DNA from: an uncultured Prevotella sp.
GTDB lineage: Bacteria > Bacteroidota > Bacteroidia > Bacteroidales > Bacteroidaceae
DNA length: 64,000 nt
Assembly (NCBI GenBank): GCA_900318395.1
Contig: ONKL01000004.1
Span: 1 to 64,000 of the forward strand
Direction: 5' to 3'
The notes under the pieces were generated by a model, which was not told the DNA's origin, did no database searches, and saw only the letters and a program-made list of their open reading frames with translations. Shown piece after piece: positions 26,601 through 32,989 of this stretch (positions are counted from its first letter, which is position 1; every line of letters begins with the position of its first letter). The position numbers and the translations under genes are program-made.

Positions 26601-26954
26601 AGATACTGGCATGGCAATGAACCATGTCATCAGATTGCGTATTTGTATGATTTCATTGATAAACCAGAGAAGACGAAACAGCGTGTAGCTCATATTCTCG
26701 ATACGGAATACAATGATACGCCAGGAGGACTTTCTGGCAACGATGATGCTGGACAGATGTCTGCCTGGTACGTTTTCTCGTCAATGGGTTTCTATCCTGT
26801 TTGTCCGGCTACAGACCGTTATATGCTTTCTGCACCTCGCTTCCAGAAGGTCAAGCTGAATCTGCAGAACGGCAGGCAGTTTACGATTACTCCCAGTTCT
26901 CTGCCTAAAGAGCGTAACTATATCACCCATGGAGAGATACTCCAAGGGAACTGA
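23637..26954 (+). CDS. Histidine acid phosphatase-GH92 alpha-mannosidase fusion
   Basis: An 1105-residue secreted two-domain enzyme. After a signal peptide (about 10-31, ends LPLHAQ) comes a histidine acid phosphatase domain, about 45-430. Its phosphohistidine loop is HYGRHGSRW with H66, and its distal proton donor motif is GHD at 313-315. From about 530 a GH92 domain follows, with YYGDYSMWDTYRAVHPLY, LPSYLKYGYIPLEDG and GNDDAGQMSAWYVF (1034-1044). The phosphatase half resembles the phytase/MINPP-type branch, including the SPLGGRQHRGIARRM block. A fused phosphatase could remove mannose-6-phosphate-type groups that block the mannosidase; this is inference. An 8-base repeat encodes part of the signal peptide and two heptad arrays lie in the phosphatase half. 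The start could also be the ATG at 23658. Confidence 0.87.
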   Translation: MEKRSLDMVIRRLALVLPFYLFTFLPLHAQYEKLGGVYYAYPVTEAKLEVAPEGFEPFYISHYGRHGSRWVTSDKRYIWVNQQFENQKNLTKLGKDVRKRLEKVWKNAKGNGGKLSPLGGRQHRGIARRMYQNFPQLFTSEAHLTAHSSIVDRCKVSMENFVSELKSLNPSIGIDPMTREEDMAWIAYTSPEQKALESRTNVPLSISPERFIKALFIDPSQVKEPTKLLLELFTIASDMQDVELDVSLFDLFTLEEMQAIYAKNNEGMTTIHGDVIQNDGIPARCAVSLWQRIEADADAAIARGGVGADLRFGHDSNLFRLMNLMGINPRGVRSEECGVKYDLMDEILPMAANLQMIFYKNAQGDVVVQFLHNEHPVDISNLTPHSSLPAPRYFISWNDLKQQVAGHIHHLEHLRQLCALDTMVGTAPANTKTAGLFGKGSEEHGQTLPAVLAPNGQNFWTPQTRDTEKKCIAPYYYTDSLLQGFRNSHWIVGGCTQDYGSFTLAALGGKLRLRPEERATPFSHAEEISHPHYYAVRLPQEHLKVEMTGSSHAAIFRITPEQDGPVHILLNHNSDEGEGYLEVDNQAKTIYGYNPVHRIYQGWGESAGFSGHFVLQAYDEIVDSGCDSLCAWFTFSGKANVPIILKAASSFTTKRGAEDNFAFEAEGHDFESMMEQLAQQWVDRLHTIDVEDPDTARVDQFYGALYRCSFLPREMSDVDGAYPSFSNGILADGKRKYYGDYSMWDTYRAVHPLYNIIAPQQSADMMQSLVTMYEQGGWLPIFPCWNSYTAAMIGDHCSVVLADAYVKGIRDFNVEKAYEGMRKNAFETPALLEDYKNGMGRRALPSYLKYGYIPLEDGVKDAFHQDEQTSRTLEYAFDDFAVAQLAKALGKDQDYQELMRRSENWRHVINPKTGYCDGRHEPQKISKKKTDGGRFEDNLDFIHRKPYITEGATCHYTWYVPQNVEGLVEMLGGKDIFEAKLDSMFTEGRYWHGNEPCHQIAYLYDFIDKPEKTKQRVAHILDTEYNDTPGGLSGNDDAGQMSAWYVFSSMGFYPVCPATDRYMLSAPRFQKVKLNLQNGRQFTITPSSLPKERNYITHGEILQGN
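23689..23718. repeat. Period-8 repeat encoding the signal-peptide core
   Basis: Units near CTTTTTAC (8 bases, about three and a half copies) encode LPFYLFTFLPL, the hydrophobic core of the signal peptide of the phosphatase-GH92 fusion. Confidence 0.75.
24625..24652. repeat. GAGGAGT heptad array in the phosphatase domain
   Basis: Three exact GAGGAGT units and one GTGGAGT encode RGVRSEECGV at residues about 330-339, just after the GHD motif. Identical to 22111-22138. Confidence 0.85.
24780..24807. repeat. CTCACTC heptad array, inverted relative to 24625
   Basis: Three exact CTCACTC units and one CCCGCTC encode LTPHSSLPAP at residues about 382-391. The array is the reverse complement of the family at 24625, so the two bracket a 127-base segment as inverted repeats. 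Confidence 0.8.
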
Positions 26955-26961
26955 TGGTCTT

Positions 26962-28206
26962 TTATTTGAAGATCAGGGTCGTTAATCTCTCAGTGGCAAA
27001 CAGTTCGTTTGCCACTGCTTGTATATCTTCTGCTGTGATGGCATCAATGCGACGGTATAGTTCGTCGAGATGTCGCTCTGTGCCATGATGCAGAAAACTG
27101 CGTCCGAAATCGAGTGCGAACTGCTCTCGATTATCGCAGGCAATGGCAATCTGTCCTTTCAACTGCCGTTTTGCAGAGGAGAGCTGGGCTGCGCAAAGAG
27201 GTTTTTGCATGACGCGATCCAACTCTTTTCTCACCAGACGGCAGCATTTCTTGACATCATGATGGTCGCAACCGAAGTATACACTCCACAGACCTGTATC
27301 AGAATAGCAGGTCATGATGCTTTCAACGGTATACACCAATCCATGACGTTCTCTCAAGGAAAGGCTAAGGCGGGCATTCATGCCAGGACCACCTAATATA
27401 TTATTTAATAGGTAGAGTGCCATACGGCGGGGATGGCTGTAGTGGTAGCCTCGTGTGCCTATCATCACATGGGCCTGATGGGTACCGAGCTCGTTTGTGA
27501 TGGTTTCGTTTATAGTTGAGAGTTGTGAGTTGATAGTTGATGTGTCTGTAGATGGAGTAACCTTCTCTACACGATCCACTTCCAGCAATAAACTACGATT
27601 CAGCTTGTTTACAAGTCGCTTGAAGTCAATATCCCCGTAAGCGAAGAACACCATGTTTTCAGGACGGTAGTTACGTTTGACGAAGCGCAGGGCGTCCTCT
27701 GTCGTATAGTTTCTGAGCTGTTCTGCCTTACCGAGAATGTTATGGCCCAGAGGGTGGTTCTTGAAGAGGATATTCTCAAACTCATCGTAGATCAGTTCGG
27801 CGGGAGAGTCGTTATAACTCTCTATTTCATCGCAGATGACCTCTACTTCCTTGTCTATTTCATGCTGTGGATACTCGCTGTGGAAGACGATATCTGTCAG
27901 CACATCGACGGCCTTGGCAAAGTGCTCCTTCGAGATGGCTGCATAGAAAACCGTATCTTCCTTGTTGGTGAATGCATTCAGGTCTCCGCCAACACCCTCA
28001 AGGGCATTGATGATTTGTAGGGCGTGGCGGCGGGCTGTCCCTTTGAATGTCATGTGCTCACAGAAGTGGGCTATACCTTCTTCACCAGGCAGTTCGTCGC
28101 GAGTGCCGGCAGCAATATCATAGCCGCAGAAGACCACTTGTGAGGGTGATGGCAGATGGATCAGGCGCAATCCATTTTCAAGCGTGTATGTGTTATATTT
28201 CGTCAT
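26962..28206 (-). CDS. M16-family zinc peptidase (processing-peptidase type)
   Basis: A 414-residue cytoplasmic or periplasmic zinc peptidase with no signal peptide. The inverted zinc motif is HFCEHM (about residue 47), with the third ligand in EVICDEIESYNDSP. The C-terminal half is the second M16 repeat (GGPGMNARLSLSLRERHGLVYTVES). I chose the ATG at 28206 (MTKYNTYTLENG) because a promoter box lies 8 bases upstream, although the frame stays open to 28773. It is convergent with the GH92 fusion, only 7 bases apart. A heptad repeat encodes STINSQLSTINET at residues about 221-233, in the linker between halves. Confidence 0.9.
   Translation of the reverse strand: MTKYNTYTLENGLRLIHLPSPSQVVFCGYDIAAGTRDELPGEEGIAHFCEHMTFKGTARRHALQIINALEGVGGDLNAFTNKEDTVFYAAISKEHFAKAVDVLTDIVFHSEYPQHEIDKEVEVICDEIESYNDSPAELIYDEFENILFKNHPLGHNILGKAEQLRNYTTEDALRFVKRNYRPENMVFFAYGDIDFKRLVNKLNRSLLLEVDRVEKVTPSTDTSTINSQLSTINETITNELGTHQAHVMIGTRGYHYSHPRRMALYLLNNILGGPGMNARLSLSLRERHGLVYTVESIMTCYSDTGLWSVYFGCDHHDVKKCCRLVRKELDRVMQKPLCAAQLSSAKRQLKGQIAIACDNREQFALDFGRSFLHHGTERHLDELYRRIDAITAEDIQAVANELFATERLTTLIFK
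27514..27541. repeat. AGTTGAG heptad array in the M16 peptidase
   Basis: Four heptads (AGTTGAG, AGTTGTG, AGTTGAT, AGTTGAT) lie in frame and encode part of a serine/asparagine-rich linker at residues about 222-231. Confidence 0.8.
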
Positions 28207-28214
28207 TTCGGCTG

Positions 28215-28222
28215 CAAAAATA
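28215..28222 (-). promoter_or_regulatory. -7 box TATTTTTG for the M16 peptidase
   Basis: Minus-strand TAnnTTTG match 8 bases before the ATG at 28206. It decides the short start and implies a very short mRNA leader. Confidence 0.6.
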
Positions 28223-28265
28223 TAAAAAATCTGTGTAATCCGTGACTTCCGTGCCAAAATTTTAC

Positions 28266-28273
28266 TATCTTTG
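28266..28273 (+). promoter_or_regulatory. -7 box TATCTTTG for the sugar kinase
   Basis: A perfect TAnnTTTG match 20 bases before the ATG at 28294. A half copy of the ATCCGTG repeat (TAATCCGTGACTTCCGTGCC) lies just upstream. Confidence 0.7.
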
Positions 28274-28293
28274 CATCCGTAATTGCTAAAACG

Positions 28294-29262
28294 ATGCGAA
28301 AAGTAATAGGAATAGGCGAGACGATTCTCGATATCATTTTCAAGAACGACCAGCCCATTGGTGCTGTGCCGGGTGGTTCTGTGTTCAACGGACTGATCTC
28401 CTTGGGGCGTGCAGGAATGGAAGCTGGCTTTATCAGCGAAACAGGTAACGATCGAATAGGTCGGAATATCATTAAGTTTATGGAAGACAACCATGTTGAT
28501 GCCAGCAATATCAGCGTCTATCCTGAGGCCAAATCGCCTGTTTCTTTGGCTTTCCTGAATGATCAGAATGATGCTGAGTACATCTTCTATAAGGATCATC
28601 CGCACGACAAGCTTGACTTTGTCTACCCTGAAATCCAGCCCGATGATATTGTGATGTACGGCTCGTTCTATGCTGTGAACCCTGTGATTCGTCCGCAGAT
28701 GTTCGCTTTTCTTGAACATGCCCAGCGTCAGGGAGCAATCCTCTATTATGATGTGAACTTCCGTGCCTCGCATGCCAATGAGGTGATGAAGGTTACGCCT
28801 AATATCCTGGAGAATCTGGAGTTTGCTGATATCGTCAGAGGCAGCAAGGAGGATTTTGAAGTCATGTTCAATAAGTCGGATGCTGATACGGTCTATCGTT
28901 CTCAGATTTCATTCTACTGCAAGAACTTTATCTATACGCAGGGTGCAGAGCCTCTGGTACTTCGGGGCGTGGGAGGATTCAGCAAGGAATACCCTGTTGT
29001 CCAGACTGAGACGGTGAGCACTATCGGTGCTGGCGATAACTTTAATGCGGGTTTCGTCTACGGACTGGTAAAATATGGCATTACTCGTGACATGCTGGAA
29101 GCAGGCGTCAATGAGGCATTGTGGGATAAGGTGGTAGGCGAGGCCCAGCAGTTTGCTGCCAATGTCTGCAAGAGTATTAACAATAGTGTCGATCAGGCAT
29201 TTGCCGATGAGAAGAAACGCGAGTTGGAGGCATGTCTGAAGGAAATGGAAACGAATAAATAA
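28294..29262 (+). CDS. PfkB-family sugar kinase (fructokinase-like)
   Basis: A 322-residue cytoplasmic ATP-dependent sugar kinase. The N-terminal block IGIGETILDIIFKNDQPIGAVPGGSVFNGLISLGRAG holds the substrate site, and the C-terminal signature TIGAGDNFNAGFVYGL holds the GAGD anion hole with the catalytic aspartate. It is closest in pattern to fructokinases of Bacteroidetes. It is followed after 5 bases by the flavodiiron protein, so the two share a transcript. Confidence 0.88.
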   Translation: MRKVIGIGETILDIIFKNDQPIGAVPGGSVFNGLISLGRAGMEAGFISETGNDRIGRNIIKFMEDNHVDASNISVYPEAKSPVSLAFLNDQNDAEYIFYKDHPHDKLDFVYPEIQPDDIVMYGSFYAVNPVIRPQMFAFLEHAQRQGAILYYDVNFRASHANEVMKVTPNILENLEFADIVRGSKEDFEVMFNKSDADTVYRSQISFYCKNFIYTQGAEPLVLRGVGGFSKEYPVVQTETVSTIGAGDNFNAGFVYGLVKYGITRDMLEAGVNEALWDKVVGEAQQFAANVCKSINNSVDQAFADEKKRELEACLKEMETNK

Positions 29263-29267
29263 AAAAT

Positions 29268-30434
29268 ATGAATATGATTAGTGATACCATTAAGTACATC
29301 GGTGTTGACGATCTTGACATCGATCTGTTTGAGAGTCAGTATGTGGTGCCTGAGGGCATGAGTTATAATTCTTATCTCATCGAAGATGAGAAGATTGCGG
29401 TAATGGATACTGCAGACCGTCGTAAAGGCGAAGAGTGGAAGGCCAACCTCCAGGCTGCACTCAATGGCCGCCAGCCAGACTATCTGGTGGCTCACCACAT
29501 GGAGCCCGACCATGCAGCGCTTATTGCCGAGATGCTGGAGACCTATCCTGGACTACAGCTTGTATGCAGTGCCCCAGCAGTGAAGATGTTGCCAAACTTC
29601 TTTGAAGGCCTCAACTACGAGGGGCGTGTTATCACTGTCAAGGAGGGTGATACGCTCTCGCTGGGCCGTCATGAACTGAAGTTTATCGGGGCAGCGATGA
29701 TTCACTGGCCAGAAGTCATCATGAGCTACGACAGCTTGGACAAAGTGGTCTTCTCTGCCGATGGATTCGGCAAATTCGGCGCATTGGTCAACGAGACAGA
29801 CGACTGGGCTTGTGAGGCTCGTCGCTACTATTTTAATATCTGCGGTAAGTATGGTTCACAGGTACAGACGGTGATGAAGAAACTGTCTGCGCTCGATGTT
29901 CAGACCATCTGTCCTCTGCACGGTCCTGTGCTCAAGGGCGAACCACTGGCTGCCGCCATCAAGCTTTACGACACGTGGAGCAAGTACGAGCCAGAGAGTG
30001 AGGGTGTACTTATTGCCTATGCCAGTATCCATGGTGGAACGGCAGCTGCAGCTGAGCGTATGGCCGAGATTCTCCGCAAGAAAGGTGCTGCCAAGGTCGT
30101 TGTCAGCGATTTGAGCCGTGATGATATGGCTGAGGTCATCGAGGATGCTTTCCGTTATCCTACAGTCGTAGTGGCTGCATCGAGCTACGATGCAGGTGTG
30201 TTCCCGGTGATGCACGATTTCCTCTACCACCTGCAGATCAAGAACTATCAGAAGCGTCGCTTTGGTATCATTGAGAACGGCAGTTGGGCACCAACGGCAG
30301 GCAAGGTGATGTGTTCGATGATCGAGGCTCTGAAGGATTGCGAGATTGTAGAGCCGATGGTCACTATCCGCTCTCGTATGAAATCTGCCGATGAGGCACA
30401 GCTGGAGCAGTTGGCTGACAGTCTGCTGGCATGA
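29268..30434 (+). CDS. Flavodiiron protein (FprA family)
   Basis: A 388-residue cytoplasmic enzyme that reduces oxygen or nitric oxide to protect anaerobic metabolism. The N-terminal metallo-beta-lactamase domain carries the diiron ligands HHMEPDHAAL (about 80-89) and later ligands in MIHWPEVIMSY and CPLHGPVLKG. The C-terminal flavodoxin domain begins VLIAYASIHGGTAAAAERMAEIL. There is no rubredoxin tail, so a separate electron donor is needed. The start could be either ATG at 29268 or 29274. It lies 5 bases behind the sugar kinase. Confidence 0.93.
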   Translation: MNMISDTIKYIGVDDLDIDLFESQYVVPEGMSYNSYLIEDEKIAVMDTADRRKGEEWKANLQAALNGRQPDYLVAHHMEPDHAALIAEMLETYPGLQLVCSAPAVKMLPNFFEGLNYEGRVITVKEGDTLSLGRHELKFIGAAMIHWPEVIMSYDSLDKVVFSADGFGKFGALVNETDDWACEARRYYFNICGKYGSQVQTVMKKLSALDVQTICPLHGPVLKGEPLAAAIKLYDTWSKYEPESEGVLIAYASIHGGTAAAAERMAEILRKKGAAKVVVSDLSRDDMAEVIEDAFRYPTVVVAASSYDAGVFPVMHDFLYHLQIKNYQKRRFGIIENGSWAPTAGKVMCSMIEALKDCEIVEPMVTIRSRMKSADEAQLEQLADSLLA

Positions 30435-30457
30435 GACAGATGACTTCTTATTAATAT

Positions 30458-30495
30458 TAGGCACGGATTAACACAGCCGTGTTAATCCGTGCCTA
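30458..30495. repeat. Perfect palindrome of the GGCACGGATTAA family, overlaps the LOG gene stop
   Basis: A 17-bp perfect stem (TAGGCACGGATTAACAC with its complement) around AGCC. It lies between the convergent flavodiiron and LOG genes and supplies the last codons and stop of the LOG gene (GTD then TAA). It can act as a bidirectional terminator. The same arm recurs at 32886 and 32971. Confidence 0.85.
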
Positions 30496-31018
30496 TAATT
30501 GAGCTGATTTCTTTGATGGAATCAGCTGTTTTGATATATTCTCGCCAAGTACCACGAATCATGCCCTTGGCCTGCAAGTCGTCGAGCAGGGCAATCAGCT
30601 CATTCCAGAATCCCTTCATATTATAGAGGATAACCGTCTTCCCATGATAACCGATGGTGGCTGAGGCTACTACGGTGAAGATTTCGTCCAGTGTGCCGAG
30701 ACCACCAGGCAGTGCGATGAATACATCGGCCTGATCCATCATCAGCTGCTTTCGATCCGTCAGGTTGTCGCAGGGAATCTCTATATCTACATAATCACTG
30801 GTGCACCCGGTATTCTCTACTATCATCGGCACCACACCAATCGTGCGCCCTCCAGCCTCCTTGACAGCCTTCGCCACACACTCCATGAGTCCTTGATTTA
30901 CACCCCCATATACTATGGAATGGCCATTTTTGCCTATCCAAGTTCCCAGTTCCTCCGTCTTTGTGAAGAACTCAGGATCAATCTGCTGATTCGCAGAACA
31001 AAACACACATATCTTCAT
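30482..31018 (-). CDS. LOG family protein (TIGR00730 Rossmann fold)
   Basis: A 178-residue protein of the LOG/lysine-decarboxylase-like family, which hydrolyses nucleoside monophosphates (the cytokinin riboside phosphoribohydrolase activity known in plants and some bacteria). The motif GGLGTLDEIFTV (PGGxGTxxE) holds the catalytic residues, and ICVFCSANQQID is the usual start. I place the ATG at 31018 because a promoter box lies 19 bases upstream of it and within a possible longer frame. The final three codons and stop come from a dispersed palindrome. Confidence 0.9.
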   Translation of the reverse strand: MKICVFCSANQQIDPEFFTKTEELGTWIGKNGHSIVYGGVNQGLMECVAKAVKEAGGRTIGVVPMIVENTGCTSDYVDIEIPCDNLTDRKQLMMDQADVFIALPGGLGTLDEIFTVVASATIGYHGKTVILYNMKGFWNELIALLDDLQAKGMIRGTWREYIKTADSIKEISSIIGTD

Positions 31019-31037
31019 TGTTGTATGATTGAGATTG

Positions 31038-31045
31038 CAAAGATA
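31038..31045 (-). promoter_or_regulatory. -7 box TATCTTTG for the LOG gene
   Basis: Minus-strand perfect TAnnTTTG match 19 bases before the ATG at 31018. Confidence 0.68.
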
Positions 31046-31078
31046 CACATTTTATTTCAGATTCTGCTATTTTTTTCG

Positions 31079-31086
31079 TAACTTTG
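31079..31086 (+). promoter_or_regulatory. -7 box TAACTTTG for the DEAD-box helicase
   Basis: A perfect TAnnTTTG match 8 bases before the ATG at 31095, implying a leader of only a few bases. Confidence 0.65.
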
Positions 31087-31094
31087 CAGCCAAG

Positions 31095-32882
31095 ATGAAG
31101 ACATTTGAAGAATTAGGGGTCAGCGAGAAGATTCGCAAGGCCATTGAGGAGTTAGGATTTGTACAGCCCATGCCTGTACAGGAAGAGGTGATTCCCTATC
31201 TGCTGGGGAATCAGAACGATGTGATAGCTCTTGCCCAGACAGGTACGGGCAAGACCGCTGCATTTGGTATTCCCTTGTTGGAGAGGATTGACACTTCGCG
31301 CAGAGAGACTCAGGCGCTGGTGCTATCGCCAACCAGAGAGCTCTGTCTGCAGATTACTGATGATATCCGAGACTTTGCCAAGTATATGGACGGTATTCAT
31401 GTGGAGGCGGTCTATGGCGGTGCTGCAATCGAACCGCAGGTGCGCTCCTTAAAAAAAGGAGTGAATATCATTGTGGCGACACCAGGACGACTGGTGGACT
31501 TGATGCATCGTGGCTTTGCCCGTTTGGAACAAGTGACGAATATAGTTCTTGACGAGGCTGATGAGATGCTGAATATGGGCTTCTCTGACAGTATCAACGA
31601 GATATTCGAGTCGCTGCCTGCAGAACATAACACGCTGATGTTCTCTGCCACCATGAGTAAGGAGGTGGAGCGCGTGGCCAAGAAATACCTGCACGACTAC
31701 AAGGAGATTGTGGTGGGTAGTCGTAATGAGGGTGCTGAGAATGTGAACCATATCTATTATATGGTGAATGCCAAGGATAAGTATCTCGCGTTGAAACGTA
31801 TCGTTGACTATTATCCACGTATCTTTGCTATTATCTTCTGTCGCACGAAGATCGAAACGCAGGAAATAGCAGACAAGCTGATTAAGGACGGCTATAATGC
31901 AGAGTCGCTGCATGGTGATCTGAGTCAGCAGCAGCGAGACCTTACCATGCAGAAGTTCCGTAACCATCTGACACAACTGCTGGTAGCTACCGATGTGGCT
32001 GCACGTGGACTCGATGTGGACGAACTGACGCATGTCATCAACTTCGGACTGCCTGATGACATTGAAAACTACACGCATCGCTCTGGACGAACAGGACGTG
32101 CTGGCAAGAAAGGTACTTCTATCTCTATCGTTCATAGCCGAGAGAAGTTTAAAATCCGCAATATCGAGAAAGAGATAGGCAAAGAGTTTGTCAAGGCAGA
32201 GATTCCGTCTGCAGAGGAAATCTGCAAGAAACAGCTCTACAAGGTGATGGACCAGATTGTGAAGACGGATGTCGATGACGAGGAGATTGCTCCCTTCATG
32301 CAGGACATTAACCGTTATTTCGAGTATATCGACAAGGAGGAACTGATTAAGAAGATAGTATCATTGGAGTTCGGTAAGTTCTTGGCTTATTATGCGGAGG
32401 CTCCAGAGATTGAAGAGGTAAAGCCTGATAGGAAGGAGAAGAAACCTCAGACTGACAAGCAGAAGTTGCAAAATAAGGCTCAGAAGGGCTATCGCCGCCT
32501 GTTTATCAATTTAGGTAAGCGTGATGGCTTCTATCCAGGTGAACTGATGCAGACGTTGAATCGCTTTGTGGGAGGTCGTCAGGAAGTAGGACATATCGAT
32601 CTGCTCGATACCATCTCCTACTTCGAGGTTCCTGAAAAGGATGCCAAGAAGGTGATGATTCAACTGTCAGGCATCCGCTACAAAGGAAGAACGGTACGCT
32701 GCAACGATGCAGACGAGGGAGGCAGAGCTCAGACGGATAAGCCCCAGAAGCCTAAGCATCAGAAGAAGGATGATTGGCGAAGTTTGATGGGTAAGACGCC
32801 TCGTGAATTGAGAGGCGAAGAGCCCGATTTCTCTGAAGAGGGCTGGGCGATGCGCAAGCCCCGTAATAAAAGAAAAAAATAG
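31095..32882 (+). CDS. DEAD-box ATP-dependent RNA helicase (DeaD/DbpA type)
   Basis: A 595-residue cytoplasmic RNA helicase. It has the Q motif (FEELGVSEKIRKAIEELGFVQPMPVQ), Walker A AQTGTGKTAAFG, DEAD box VLDEADEML, SAT motif, and motif VI HRSGRTGRAGKKG. After about residue 460 comes a DbpA-type RNA-binding domain (YRRLFINLGKRDGFYPGELM...), then a basic tail (MRKPRNKRKK). It probably works in ribosome assembly or cold adaptation. The ATG at 31095 follows the promoter box closely, and the frame open from 31029 is not used. Confidence 0.94.
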   Translation: MKTFEELGVSEKIRKAIEELGFVQPMPVQEEVIPYLLGNQNDVIALAQTGTGKTAAFGIPLLERIDTSRRETQALVLSPTRELCLQITDDIRDFAKYMDGIHVEAVYGGAAIEPQVRSLKKGVNIIVATPGRLVDLMHRGFARLEQVTNIVLDEADEMLNMGFSDSINEIFESLPAEHNTLMFSATMSKEVERVAKKYLHDYKEIVVGSRNEGAENVNHIYYMVNAKDKYLALKRIVDYYPRIFAIIFCRTKIETQEIADKLIKDGYNAESLHGDLSQQQRDLTMQKFRNHLTQLLVATDVAARGLDVDELTHVINFGLPDDIENYTHRSGRTGRAGKKGTSISIVHSREKFKIRNIEKEIGKEFVKAEIPSAEEICKKQLYKVMDQIVKTDVDDEEIAPFMQDINRYFEYIDKEELIKKIVSLEFGKFLAYYAEAPEIEEVKPDRKEKKPQTDKQKLQNKAQKGYRRLFINLGKRDGFYPGELMQTLNRFVGGRQEVGHIDLLDTISYFEVPEKDAKKVMIQLSGIRYKGRTVRCNDADEGGRAQTDKPQKPKHQKKDDWRSLMGKTPRELRGEEPDFSEEGWAMRKPRNKRKK

Positions 32883-32885
32883 ATT

Positions 32886-32982
32886 GGCACGGATTAACAC
32901 GGCTTAAATATAATTTAAGACACGGCTATTCCAGTTTTGGGCAAGCCGTGTCTTTCTTTAGAAAGCCGCGTTAATCCGTGCC
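32886..32982. repeat. Nested inverted repeat of the GGCACGGATTAA family
   Basis: The outer arms are GGCACGGATTAACACGGCTT and its near-perfect complement at 32962-32982. Inside is a second stem, GACACGGCT with AGCCGTGTC (32919-32952). The element fills the convergent spacer between the helicase and the GH2 gene. It can fold on either strand and probably ends both transcripts. Confidence 0.85.
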
Positions 32983-32989
32983 TAATTAA

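Noticed and set aside
20889..26954. Tandem GH92 genes as a recent duplication
   Set aside because: They share family motifs only; length, domain make-up and most of the sequence differ, so they are old paralogues.
28207..28773. N-terminal extension of the M16 peptidase to 28773
   Set aside because: The extension overlaps the divergent sugar-kinase gene and crosses both promoter boxes; the protein family begins at MTKYNTYTLENG.
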